Part shown: positions 1-8,266 of the stretch, one piece after another
How the letters are laid out: the number at the start of each line of letters is the position of its first letter
Position numbering within the stretch: position 1 is the stretch's first letter
Origin: Halobacteriovorax marinus SJ
Lineage (GTDB): Bacteria; Bdellovibrionota; Bacteriovoracia; Bacteriovoracales; Bacteriovoracaceae
NCBI RefSeq assembly: GCF_000210915.2
Contig: NC_016620.1
Location: forward strand, 496,001 to 560,000
DNA length: 64,000 bases
Direction of reading: 5' to 3'
The notes under the pieces: generated by a model
What the model was told of the DNA's origin: nothing
Databases searched by the model: none
Seen by the model: only the letters and a program-made list of their open reading frames with translations
Translations under genes and position numbers: made by a program

Positions 1-958
1 CTTTTTCACTTTTTACATCATCCCAAGTTAAGACACCTGTGATGAGTAGAATGGCTAGTCCACCAAATGCAGTAGTTGTTGAAGCAATTCCTAAACTTCC
101 TCCAAAAATCCAAAAAACAATTAAAAAGAGAAAGACTGCTATCATTGTCCATTCAGATTTAGTCATAGGACCCATTTTTTGTAGGTTCTCTTTTGCGTGC
201 TCTTTTGCGTTTGGCGTCTCTGTAATTTCAGGTTTGAAGAATTTATAAATGACAAGTGGGATAATGATAAGTGAAATAATCCCTGGAACTAAAGCGGCCA
301 GTGCCCAGCTTCCCCATGTGATTTTTACTCCATGTTCTCCTGCAAATTGAGCAATGAGAGGGTTCGCTGCCATCGCTGTCATGAACATGGCCGAAGTAAT
401 CATATCCACTTGAAAACAACTGAAAGTCAGAAATTCACCCATCTTCTTTCTAGAGGGCTCATGCGGGTCTGAACCAAAGCTATGTGAGAGTGATTTCATG
501 ATTGGAAAAATGACTCCTCCAGCTCTCGCAGTATTAGAAGGAGTTACTGGTGCTAGAATTAAATCAGTAAGGGCTAATCCATAAGAGAGTCCAAGAGTTT
601 TCTTTCCAAGAAGGTAGATGAAGAAGTAAGCAATTCTTGTTCCAAGCCCCGTTTTAATAAAACCTCTCGCAATGAAGAATGCAATAACGATGAGCCAAAT
701 AGTACTATTTGAAAAACCTGTTAGAGCTTCTCCTTTAAGCTTCAATGTTCCGGTAAAGAGTGCAACTGCAAGCCCTGTCATACAAATAGAACCCATTGGA
801 AGTGCTTTTAAGATAATTCCGATGATTGTTGAGAGGAAGATTGCAAAGAGATGCCAAGCTCTTGGTTCCAGGCCTTCGGGAGAAGGAATAAACCAAAGTA
901 CGAGACCAATCACTAGAGTTATCGCCAGCTTAGGTAGGCTAACTTCTGAATTTTTCAT
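1..958 (-). CDS. DASS-family anion:Na+ symporter, 3' end outside window
   Basis: Hydrophobic protein of at least 319 residues; the C-terminus lies beyond base 1. It starts at ATG 958-956 with AAGGA just upstream and begins MKNSEVSLPK. Several membrane helices alternate with short loops. The segment PVTPSNTARAGG is the conserved motif of the divalent anion/sodium symporter family (2-oxoglutarate/malate translocators, CitT-like). Such proteins import C4-C6 di- or tricarboxylates across the inner membrane with sodium. The exact substrate cannot be read from sequence. It is divergent from the phospholipid operon that starts near 1148. Forward-strand ORFs inside this region are shadows. Confidence 0.85.
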   Translation of the reverse strand, partial: MKNSEVSLPKLAITLVIGLVLWFIPSPEGLEPRAWHLFAIFLSTIIGIILKALPMGSICMTGLAVALFTGTLKLKGEALTGFSNSTIWLIVIAFFIARGFIKTGLGTRIAYFFIYLLGKKTLGLSYGLALTDLILAPVTPSNTARAGGVIFPIMKSLSHSFGSDPHEPSRKKMGEFLTFSCFQVDMITSAMFMTAMAANPLIAQFAGEHGVKITWGSWALAALVPGIISLIIIPLVIYKFFKPEITETPNAKEHAKENLQKMGPMTKSEWTMIAVFLFLIVFWIFGGSLGIASTTTAFGGLAILLITGVLTWDDVKSEK

Positions 959-1147
959 AGGTATCCTTATTTTTGAGTAAATAATTTCTATGTTTTATTC
1001 TAACTGGAAATATAAGGATTTCAATACGATTGTTAACTAAATTGTATAGAGATTGATCAATTCTTGTAATGTTTTCAGCTACTCCCATTTTTACTGATTG
1101 AAATCTTAAAGTCGCTATAATTAAAAAAAATTTACATGGGATATTTA

Positions 1148-1792
1148 ATGGATAGAAGACCTCTAAAGGTTCGAGGCGCGACTTGGGCAAAAAAATTAGC
1201 CAAAATGTTATCAGACTTGGGATTAACTCCTAACGCTATTTCAATTTTAAGCGTGGTCTTTGCTTTCTTAGTCTTATTCTCTGCTAAAGAAGCTCATGCA
1301 AATAAGCTCTTTCTCATTTTAAGTGCGGCCCTAATCCAGTTGAGATTAATTTGTAATCTACTTGATGGAATGGTTGCTGTTGAACATGGCAAGTCGAAGC
1401 CCAATGGCGAATTATTTAATGATGTACCAGATCGATTTGCTGATGCTTTCATTATACTTGGAGCAAGTTTCTATGTTCAAAAAGATCTTTTTTTTCTCAC
1501 TGCAACTAATGTCGCTTGGATTGCCACATGCTTGGCCATAACTACTGCTTATATTCGTGTACTAGGAAAATCATTGGGGACTAGTTCGTACTTCATTGGG
1601 CCGATGGCCAAACAACATAGAATGTTTCTAATAACTGTGGCATTAATTTTAGAGTACTTTCTTTACGGTACGGCCTATGCTCAAAAAGTAATTTACTTCA
1701 CTTTAGTTCTTATTGCATTTGGAAGTCTCATAACGATCTTTAGAAGATTAATTATCATTTCAAATGATTTAAATAAAGGTGAGTTGAGATGA
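1148..1792 (+). CDS. CDP-alcohol phosphatidyltransferase (YnbA-like)
   Basis: An integral membrane enzyme expected to join a CDP-activated lipid to an alcohol. The family signature is readable around residues 73-95 as DGMVAVEHG, then G, then NDVPDR. Its spacing matches the canonical DGxxAR-x8-Gx3Dx3D motif, but Arg is Val and the third Asp position is Asn with Asp next to it. I recall the same variation in E. coli YnbA-type proteins. ATG 1148 (MDRRPL) is preferred; an in-frame ATG at 1136 would add four residues. The end overlaps the next gene (ATGA), a CDP-diglyceride synthase, so the two steps probably work together as in ynbAB. The alcohol acceptor is unknown. Confidence 0.8.
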   Translation: MDRRPLKVRGATWAKKLAKMLSDLGLTPNAISILSVVFAFLVLFSAKEAHANKLFLILSAALIQLRLICNLLDGMVAVEHGKSKPNGELFNDVPDRFADAFIILGASFYVQKDLFFLTATNVAWIATCLAITTAYIRVLGKSLGTSSYFIGPMAKQHRMFLITVALILEYFLYGTAYAQKVIYFTLVLIAFGSLITIFRRLIIISNDLNKGELR

Positions 1793-2748
1793 TAGATAGT
1801 ATTTGCGAAATTACTGGTTTCACTCCGCTCTTTACAGAAGTTCTACTTGGAATCTATGGTCTTTTGGTTTTCTTTACTCTTTTATTTATTCCTTGGAATA
1901 AGGTTAAGCCATCCAAGGGAATGCATGAGATTGTTTTGAGAGTTTACTCTTGGTGGGCCATTTTAGTTTTGGCCACAGTGATGTTCTTGCTTCCAACCTC
2001 TATTGCACTTGTGGGAATTTCTTTGCTGACATTTATTTCATTGAGAGAGTTCTTAACAAAATTATCGGTAACAAAGCACTTTAGAAGTACTCTCTTTTAT
2101 ATTTACTTAGCAATTCCTATTCAGTTCTACATTGCCAAGAACGGAACTACATATAGCTTTAACTCATTTCTCCCTGTCTATATGTTCTTTTTAATACCGA
2201 TAAGAAATATTCTCCATGGGGAGTATGAGAAGTACTTAGAATTCAATGGAAAGGTCTTTTGGTCGGTAATGCTTATTGTATATGGGTTTTCAAATATTAC
2301 ATTCTTAAGACATCAGGGAAATATTGAGACATATGGTGGTGAACAAGACTTACTGATTATTCTCATTGTATTTCTAACTCAAATAAATGATGTTCTCCAA
2401 TTTCTTTGGGGAAAAACTATTGGTAAACATAAGCTAAGTCCAACAATTAGTCCTAATAAAACAATCGAGGGATTTGTTGGAGGAGCACTAACTTTGAGTT
2501 TATTAACATTTAGTCTCTCTAGTTATTTACCTTTTGATCATGCTGGTGAAGCTGCGCTATTTGGTTTTTTACTTAGTGTCTTTGGGCTATTTGGTGATTT
2601 AAATATGTCTGCAGTTAAGAGAGATCTTGGTGTGAAAGATATGGATGATCTAATCCCAGGGCATGGAGGAATTTTAGATAGACTTGATTCTCTATCGTTT
2701 ACTTTGCCTTTCACTGTTCATTACTTACTTTTAAGAGGATATTTATAA
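1789..2748 (+). CDS. Phosphatidate cytidylyltransferase (CdsA/YnbB-like)
   Basis: Makes CDP-diacylglycerol from phosphatidate and CTP in the inner membrane. About eight hydrophobic segments lead to the C-terminal family signature SAVKRDLGVKDMDDLIPGHG followed by GILDRLD near residues 277-305. That is the classic CTP-transferase pattern, with the KR, KD, HGG and DR..D residues all present. Length (319 aa) is normal. It overlaps the upstream CDP-alcohol transferase by four bases and shares one base of stop/start with the acyltransferase downstream. This implies a translationally coupled phospholipid module. It may be a second, dedicated cdsA rather than the housekeeping copy, which is usually next to uppS/dxr. 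Confidence 0.88.
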   Translation: MIDSICEITGFTPLFTEVLLGIYGLLVFFTLLFIPWNKVKPSKGMHEIVLRVYSWWAILVLATVMFLLPTSIALVGISLLTFISLREFLTKLSVTKHFRSTLFYIYLAIPIQFYIAKNGTTYSFNSFLPVYMFFLIPIRNILHGEYEKYLEFNGKVFWSVMLIVYGFSNITFLRHQGNIETYGGEQDLLIILIVFLTQINDVLQFLWGKTIGKHKLSPTISPNKTIEGFVGGALTLSLLTFSLSSYLPFDHAGEAALFGFLLSVFGLFGDLNMSAVKRDLGVKDMDDLIPGHGGILDRLDSLSFTLPFTVHYLLLRGYL

Positions 2749-3374
2749 TGGAAAACTTAGCATTTATTATTCGAGTACTACTCTTTAAGGGAATACTAGG
2801 ACCTTTTGTGAAGATTGTTTTAGGTGTTAAATTTCGTTACGATGAAAGACCTTGCTTTGACCAGCCAAAGATTATCGTCGCTAACCACAATAGTCATGTA
2901 GATGCCATTGCAATACTTTGTAGTCTTTCTATTAAAGACTTGAAGAGGGTGCACCCTGTTGTAGCGAGAGATTATTTCTATAGAAATTCATTTACCAAGT
3001 TATTTGCCAAGCTTTGTTTGAACTCTGTGTCTGTTTCAAGAAGTCGACAATTTGAGAATCCTTTAAAGCAATGTGAAAGTCTCCTAGAATCTGGTCATTC
3101 TCTAATTATTTTCCCAGAGGGGACAAGGGGCAATGCAAATGAAATGAAAGATTTTAAACAAGGCGTTTCTATTCTTTTGAAGAAATTTCCAAATGTTGAA
3201 TTTGTTCCTGCATTCTGTGAAGGATTTGGTGAGATTCTACCTAAGGGTCAGTGGCTAGTCTTGCCATCTAATTCATTTCTAAAGATAGGTAAAAGTAAGA
3301 AGGTTGACCGTAGCCGTGAAGTTTCAGACATTACAAACTATATTAGAAAGTCTATTTTAGAATTAAGGTATTAG
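2748..3374 (+). CDS. Lysophospholipid acyltransferase (PlsC family)
   Basis: A 208-residue acyltransferase of the PlsC/LPLAT superfamily. Motif I, NHNSHVDA, sits near residue 47 and gives the catalytic HxxxxD pair. The later FPEGTRG (around residue 124) is the glycerol-phosphate binding motif. A hydrophobic N-terminus probably anchors it to the inner membrane. Its start ATG overlaps the stop of the cytidylyltransferase (TAATG). Known family members acylate 1-acyl-glycerol-3-phosphate to phosphatidate, the substrate of the preceding gene. The operon could therefore run acyltransferase, CDP-DAG synthase, head-group transferase. The acyl acceptor here is inferred. Confidence 0.85.
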   Translation: MENLAFIIRVLLFKGILGPFVKIVLGVKFRYDERPCFDQPKIIVANHNSHVDAIAILCSLSIKDLKRVHPVVARDYFYRNSFTKLFAKLCLNSVSVSRSRQFENPLKQCESLLESGHSLIIFPEGTRGNANEMKDFKQGVSILLKKFPNVEFVPAFCEGFGEILPKGQWLVLPSNSFLKIGKSKKVDRSREVSDITNYIRKSILELRY

Positions 3375-3382
3375 GTAGAAAG

Positions 3383-3742
3383 ATGAAAGATCAAGCTGTA
3401 CCAGCACTTCTTTACCTCATTGCTGCATTCGTTGGAGCAATTGGACAATATGCTTATAAAGTAGGAGGAAATAAAATTGGAGAGGTTCCAATTTATATGA
3501 ATCTTCCTCTTATAAGTGGGATTGTTCTCTTTTGTCTCGTAATGGTTCTATTCGTTATCTCATTTAAAATGGGAGGTCGATTAAGTGTTGTCTATCCAAT
3601 TTATGCGACGACTTTTATTTGGGGGACGCTACTAGGTGTCGTTCTAGATAAAGAAAGTGTTTCACCATCACAATTAGCATGTATTGCTCTTGTTGTTCTA
3701 GGTTCTGCCGGAGTCGCTTATTTTGCACCTTCTGGTAATTAA
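3383..3742 (+). CDS. Small four-helix EamA/SMR-type membrane protein
   Basis: 119 residues with four predicted membrane helices. It contains GQYAYKVGG in helix 1 and VVYPIYATTFIWGTLLG in the third, typical of small multidrug resistance/EamA half-size transporters. Proteins of this size work as dimers; the ArnE/ArnF lipid-linked sugar flippase pair is a similar case. RBS-like AGAAAG precedes the ATG. It ends the phospholipid operon, eight bases after the acyltransferase stop. A role moving a lipid or polar head group is possible but is only inferred from position. It converges tail to tail with an epimerase gene. Confidence 0.7.
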   Translation: MKDQAVPALLYLIAAFVGAIGQYAYKVGGNKIGEVPIYMNLPLISGIVLFCLVMVLFVISFKMGGRLSVVYPIYATTFIWGTLLGVVLDKESVSPSQLACIALVVLGSAGVAYFAPSGN

Positions 3743-3746
3743 TATT

Positions 3747-4706
3747 CTAGAGTTTTAATTTTAAAAGCTCTAGAGCTTCTTTAGTAGAGAATCTTAAAAA
3801 TTCTCCTTTAAGGTGTTTCTTCAGTTCTGAGTTATCAATGACACAGCTGAATTTAATATACTCAATTAAGTAGTCGGGAAAGTTCCATATTTTCTTCACT
3901 GCTAGAGTCATTGGAGTGAGTGTAATTAAAGGAACTTTTAAACTCGGTAGGCCTATGAGCTCTTTTGCCTTTCTAAGGCTTACGACTTCATCAGGAGCAA
4001 CGTTATATATACCAGTAGGGATCTCATTGAGAGATCTCGCAAGTATATTTGCCATATCAAATTCATGAATAAATTGAAACATTGGATTGAAGTCAATTCC
4101 AAGAGGTGCGTACTTTGTTGTCAAATATTGGCTCATGGAGTTTCGAATCTGTGGGCCAATAATACTACAAGGCCTAAGAACGACTGTTTCAATTCGATGT
4201 TGATTCTTCCACATCCAATTTGTGGCCAATTGGTCCATCTCTGTAACATCTCTAAGTTCAGGATGTTTGATACTTGCCTTAAGAGGTGAGTCTTCACTAA
4301 TGAAAGTTGGATTATCAGAAAGAGCTCCGTATACGTGATATGTGCTTAAGATAATCATCTTCTTTACATCAAACTTTAGGGCCAGCTCTAAAATTCTATT
4401 TGTTCCCATTATATTTAGGTCAAGTCTCTGGGCAAGGTTAGACTTATTTGAGTAGGCGTGACTCATTCTGGCAAGGTGATAGACAGCATGGAATTCATTA
4501 TCTCTAAAAAGCTTCTCAAAATTTCCACGAGTATATCTAATTTTTAAAAATTGAACATTATCTCGTTTAAACTCTTCCACTTGCTCTCTAGAGTCCACTC
4601 CAATAATTTCATCTTCAGGGTTGGCCTTAGAGAGTATGCTTGTGAGAATTCTTGCTAACCCACCTGCTGCACCTATGATTAATATCTTTCTAGATTTACT
4701 TAACAT
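3747..4706 (-). CDS. NAD-dependent epimerase/dehydratase (extended SDR)
   Basis: 319 residues. The N-terminus IIGAAGGLARIL is a Gly-rich Rossmann nucleotide loop. LSTYHVYGA near residue 121 is the region that normally carries the catalytic Ser/Tyr. VVLRPCSIIGP is the familiar substrate-side motif. The family modifies nucleotide sugars or related substrates with NAD(P). A clean YxxxK is not obvious, since the Tyr in YHVYG is followed by ALSD, so the chemistry is uncertain. The start overlaps the end of the upstream acyltransferase by 11 bases, so the two are co-transcribed. The pairing with acyltransferases suggests lipid or envelope modification. Confidence 0.75.
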   Translation of the reverse strand: MLSKSRKILIIGAAGGLARILTSILSKANPEDEIIGVDSREQVEEFKRDNVQFLKIRYTRGNFEKLFRDNEFHAVYHLARMSHAYSNKSNLAQRLDLNIMGTNRILELALKFDVKKMIILSTYHVYGALSDNPTFISEDSPLKASIKHPELRDVTEMDQLATNWMWKNQHRIETVVLRPCSIIGPQIRNSMSQYLTTKYAPLGIDFNPMFQFIHEFDMANILARSLNEIPTGIYNVAPDEVVSLRKAKELIGLPSLKVPLITLTPMTLAVKKIWNFPDYLIEYIKFSCVIDNSELKKHLKGEFLRFSTKEALELLKLKL

Positions 4707-5544
4707 TGGCCCAAAACTTCCTTCTCTTTTTCAAGCCATCATTTGTCATTTGTTGAATGAGGCTCTCAATTTCAAAAATATGCTGGTCTATTTCTTTATC
4801 AGTGGAGTCCGCATTTAAATGTGCTGGCGGCATATAGGGTTTTCCAATATAGATATCAATAGGCGATGGTAGTGGAATATAGTTCGCACTTAATGGTAGT
4901 GCAGGTAGACCAAGCTTCTTGGCTACTGTCTTGGCCTGGTAAACAAATGGAAAGATTTCCTCTGCTCCAACAACAGCGATTGGAAGAATGGGAACTCCTG
5001 AACTGAGAGCAATTCTAAAGAATCCTCTAGTGAAGTTTTGAACTTTGTAAAAATCTTTTGTGCTTTTAGATATTCCTTTTACACCCTCTGGAAAAACGAG
5101 AACAGATTGATTTCTCTCTAGTAATTTTTCACAGTTTTGACGATCGCCAAGAACCGCACCACCCTGTGCGGCCCAGGTTCCGACAAAGGGAAGTCCTGTA
5201 AAGAATCTCTCGACCATCGCTCTCAAAATTCTAGGGGGATCAATTTCCATAGCAAATGCTGTTGAAATGAGCATTCCATCAATTGCAATTTGACCTGTAT
5301 GGTTTGAGGTAATCATATAAGGTCTATCATCTACGTTTTCTTTTCCAAAAACTCTCACTTTGAAATAGTTCTTATAGATTGGCCAGACATACTCGATACT
5401 TGATTTGGCCTTATGCAGATCGAGTCCCCAAGGGTCTTCACTTTCACCATAGAGAGAGTACAGTTTTGAAAATACCTGATCAAAACTCTTCTTGTCTTGT
5501 GCACTGGCCTTCAAATTTATGGTTTCTAAAAAGTCTTTAATCAT
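4696..5544 (-). CDS. PlsC-family acyltransferase
   Basis: 282-residue acyltransferase with TSNHTGQIAID near residue 80 (His and Asp of the HxxxxD catalytic motif) and FPEGVKG near residue 151. A conserved GLPFVGTWAAQGGAV block lies between them. The soluble N-terminal segment of about 60 residues is longer than in minimal PlsC. It is the first gene of a two-gene unit with the epimerase and converges on the phospholipid operon that carries another acyltransferase. It could acylate a lipid, polyol or hemolysin-like carrier; the acceptor cannot be told from sequence. Confidence 0.8.
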   Translation of the reverse strand: MIKDFLETINLKASAQDKKSFDQVFSKLYSLYGESEDPWGLDLHKAKSSIEYVWPIYKNYFKVRVFGKENVDDRPYMITSNHTGQIAIDGMLISTAFAMEIDPPRILRAMVERFFTGLPFVGTWAAQGGAVLGDRQNCEKLLERNQSVLVFPEGVKGISKSTKDFYKVQNFTRGFFRIALSSGVPILPIAVVGAEEIFPFVYQAKTVAKKLGLPALPLSANYIPLPSPIDIYIGKPYMPPAHLNADSTDKEIDQHIFEIESLIQQMTNDGLKKRRKFWANVK

Positions 5545-5689
5545 AGTTCTTTAATTGTAGTGGGTTAGGACAGATTTGGGGAGGGGACAGTCTTTACCTC
5601 ACTTGGAGGTTTGATCTACCTTTTCAAGAAATTTTAAGATGGTATAATTGTTTCTAGAATTTTAATGGGACTATTTTTTGGAGGAATTT

Positions 5690-5983
5690 ATGCAGAAACA
5701 GCCCCAGTGGAAAGACCGCTTCAATGAAATTGTGCAAGTTTGCCAAGAAGAAATAAAGAGAACAACTGAGATAGGTAAGAAGATGTTATCTGCCTCTAAG
5801 ACAAATACTATGCTTCATGAATCTTATGAAGAGCTTGGTGCTCTTACGTTTAAGGCCCTTGAGGATGGAACTCTGGAGTTTGACGATCCAAGAGTTAAAG
5901 AGTTGGTTAATACTATTAGGTCTTGTGAATTTGATCTAGAAAAAATTGAAAGCGACGTTAACGATATTAAGAAGAATAGTTAA
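5690..5983 (+). CDS. Small soluble helical protein, unknown function
   Basis: 97 residues starting at ATG 5690, which has an excellent GGAGGAA at 5680-5686. An in-frame TTG at 5678 lies inside that site and is unlikely to be used. The protein is charged and mostly helical, with Glu/Lys heptad-like stretches, two cysteines (VCQEE, SCEFD) and no signal peptide or membrane segment. The stop overlaps the convergent small membrane gene by four bases. No family was recognised. Confidence 0.65.
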   Translation: MQKQPQWKDRFNEIVQVCQEEIKRTTEIGKKMLSASKTNTMLHESYEELGALTFKALEDGTLEFDDPRVKELVNTIRSCEFDLEKIESDVNDIKKNS

Positions 5984-6210
5984 AAGATAATTATACTATT
6001 AAAATACCTGAGAATACATGTAAGTACCCCTAGTCCAATACTTGCCAGCAGTAAAAGTACTGCAAATAGAAAGCGAATAGGGGGATTACCATAGTTGAAT
6101 GAAAACCTTCCAAGAAATTGTGGTCTCGCATAGAAAACTAGAGCAATATTTAAAATTGCAATATAGTAAATGAATAAATAAATAAAAGTATTTATTAAAC
6201 TAGAACCCAT
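5980..6210 (-). CDS. Small two-helix membrane protein coupled to engB
   Basis: 76 residues if translation starts at ATG 6210-6208, whose A is the last base of the engB stop codon (TAATG). That arrangement indicates translational coupling. The protein is mostly two hydrophobic helices (FIYLFIYYIAILNIALVFYA and FLFAVLLLLASIGLGVLTCI) separated by a basic loop. The longer open frame upstream runs inside engB and is ignored. Function unknown. It overlaps the convergent gene by four bases. Confidence 0.6.
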   Translation of the reverse strand: MGSSLINTFIYLFIYYIAILNIALVFYARPQFLGRFSFNYGNPPIRFLFAVLLLLASIGLGVLTCILRYFNSIIIF

Positions 6211-6884
6211 TACATTGATTCTAATAGTTCTCTCTGTCTTAATAAATAGGAGATAATTGCTTCTTCTACTTGAGCAATACCGTCTTTTTTCTCTGCAGAT
6301 GTGAAGTAGATTTGTCTGACCCACTTAAATTCTTTAGAGAGTACCGGCTTAAGCTTGTTAAGTGCTGCTCTTTCCTTTTGCTTCTTTAATTTATCAATCT
6401 TATTAAATAGAAGAAAAGTTTCAAAATTAAAGCCTTTTAAGAATTGATGAAATTCTTGGTCTGACTTTTGGTTTGGGTGACGAGCGTCTTGAATATTTAC
6501 CATCAAAGTATGGAGAGAAATATTTTGGAAAAAAGTTGTCATTAGAATTTCCCAGTTTTTAGACATCTCTTTGGATACTTCAGCATGTCCGTATCCAGGA
6601 AGGTCATAGAAGTAAAATTCAGGAAGGTCCTCAACAATCTTTCCATCATTCTTTAACTTGAAAGAAAAGATATTGATCTCTCTAGTTCTTCCTGGAGTCT
6701 TAGAGACTTTTGCTATTTTATTGCCGAATAGAGTATTGATAGTGCTGGATTTTCCAACATTTGATCTACCCACAAAGCTTAGACCGATGGCACTTGGGTT
6801 ATCCTTTAGCCATTGCTCGAGTTGTTCAGGATTACTCATTCCATATCTAAAAGTAGAAGTTTCTCTCGCAATTTCAAAAGCCAT
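6210..6884 (-). CDS. engB: Ribosome biogenesis GTP-binding protein EngB (YsxC/YihA)
   Basis: A 224-residue essential GTPase that assists assembly of the large ribosomal subunit in the cytoplasm. All G motifs are visible: GRSNVGKSS (P-loop, near residue 41), TPGRTREIN (switch I threonine), DLPGYG (G3, near residue 94) and NKID (G4). TSAEK follows as the G5-like motif. The spacing is right for EngB, and the PGRTR...DLPGYG combination is diagnostic. Length is normal. The stop codon overlaps the start of a small membrane gene. Confidence 0.95.
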   Translation of the reverse strand: MAFEIARETSTFRYGMSNPEQLEQWLKDNPSAIGLSFVGRSNVGKSSTINTLFGNKIAKVSKTPGRTREINIFSFKLKNDGKIVEDLPEFYFYDLPGYGHAEVSKEMSKNWEILMTTFFQNISLHTLMVNIQDARHPNQKSDQEFHQFLKGFNFETFLLFNKIDKLKKQKERAALNKLKPVLSKEFKWVRQIYFTSAEKKDGIAQVEEAIISYLLRQRELLESM

Positions 6885-7023
6885 ATATATTTACCTCAGT
6901 ATAGTTCATAAATTGAACCGTCTTTAATTCTAATTAATTGAAATGACTATATATAGTATGGCACAAATTATGAAAATGTCTTTGATGAAAAAAATTCTTT
7001 AATTCTATCAAAAAGGAGTTCAT

Positions 7024-8265
7024 ATGAAGGCAATTGGTCAGGATTTACAAGATGCAGTTAAGTATTATTCAAAATTTACCCTAACTCCACTATATGGACA
7101 GGATAAAGAGATTAAGTTGAACCGAACCCATTATCTAATAAAGGGAACGTCTCATGATAGTTTTGAGCAGGATAATTACACATTATTCTTACCTGCTTTT
7201 AATAGTGAGGAGGTTGAGCTCTCTCTCAATTGGAAAAAATTTGGGTCTGGTCACTTCTTCTTTCTAGAGAGTTTGAATGAGATTCCATTCAGACACAATG
7301 GAAGCTTAGTTTTAAGTTCAATCATCTCTAGAGGAGATCAATTGGATATTGGGCATAATAGACTTCGATTTGATACTTCAACAACCTTGCAGGAAGATGA
7401 GTTTGATCTAGACGAAAGAATTGTAGATTCAAATTTAAATATTCTTATTGAGGGGGAAACAGGTACAGGTAAGTCTTATCTTGCAAGGGAAGTTCATAAG
7501 CGAAGCAGAAGAGTCGGCCCATTCGTTCATCTAAATCTTGCCTCCTTTTCACCTAGTTTAGTTGAGTCTGAAATTTTTGGTCACATTAAAGGAGCCTTCA
7601 CAGGTGCAATCTCAAATAAGGTTGGAGCTCTTAAAGAAGCTAACTTTGGAACTTTATTCTTGGATGAGATTGATTCTTTACCCTTAGAGCTACAAACAAA
7701 ATTATTACTCTTTCTAGACTCGAAAACTTTTAGGGCGGTCGGATCAAATAAGGAAGAATCGGTGGATGTACGAATTATATTTGCTTCTGGGAGAAATTTA
7801 ATGAGCTTAGTAGAAGAGGGTACATTTAGAAAGGATATGTACTTTAGGATTTCAAGTGGATCATTTAAAAGGCTTGCTCCATTAAGAGAGGATCGCAGAA
7901 AGCTTGCGACATTGATTAATGAATTTGAAATTAAGCAAGATTGTATTCTAACTAGAAGGCTTAGAGAGTTTTATTTGAAAGTTGACTGGCCTGGAAATAT
8001 TCGTCAGTTAATGGGACATTTAAATAAGAAGGCTGTTCTTAGTAATGGGCGAAAAGTAGATTATGATTTTTTAGATGATGAATTAATGTTTTTACCTGCG
8101 GAGCTAAAGAGTGATTTATCTGAAAATACGATTACCTATAGAGAGTTAAAACTAAAGTACTTCAACACTGTTCTAGCGCGAGTAAATGGTGATTATAGAA
8201 GTGCTGCAAAGAAGCTGGATGTCTCAATTAATACAGTGAAAAATGTTCTTTCGAAAGCGTCCTAA
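7024..8265 (+). CDS. Sigma-54-dependent activator with FHA-like N-terminal domain
   Basis: 413 residues. Residues 1-118 form a beta-rich head ending in GDQLDIGHNRLRF, which looks like a divergent FHA domain. From about residue 130 comes an AAA+ module with Walker A GETGTGKS (144-151), the sigma-54 contact loop GAFTGA (190-195), Walker B LFLDEID and an arginine-finger region RKDMYFRIS. A Fis-type helix-turn-helix closes the protein (RSAAKKLDVSINTVKNVL). Such proteins open promoters held by RNA polymerase with sigma-54; an FHA head would sense a phosphothreonine partner. ATG 7024 follows AAAGGAG at 7013-7018. The usual receiver domain is absent. Confidence 0.88.
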   Translation: MKAIGQDLQDAVKYYSKFTLTPLYGQDKEIKLNRTHYLIKGTSHDSFEQDNYTLFLPAFNSEEVELSLNWKKFGSGHFFFLESLNEIPFRHNGSLVLSSIISRGDQLDIGHNRLRFDTSTTLQEDEFDLDERIVDSNLNILIEGETGTGKSYLAREVHKRSRRVGPFVHLNLASFSPSLVESEIFGHIKGAFTGAISNKVGALKEANFGTLFLDEIDSLPLELQTKLLLFLDSKTFRAVGSNKEESVDVRIIFASGRNLMSLVEEGTFRKDMYFRISSGSFKRLAPLREDRRKLATLINEFEIKQDCILTRRLREFYLKVDWPGNIRQLMGHLNKKAVLSNGRKVDYDFLDDELMFLPAELKSDLSENTITYRELKLKYFNTVLARVNGDYRSAAKKLDVSINTVKNVLSKAS

Positions 8266-8266
8266 A

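Noticed and set aside
672-980. Forward open frame inside the anion symporter gene
   Set aside because: The minus-strand frame carries a clear family motif, so this is a shadow.
4065-4289. Forward open frame inside the epimerase gene
   Set aside because: It lies fully inside a well-supported gene on the other strand and has no motif.
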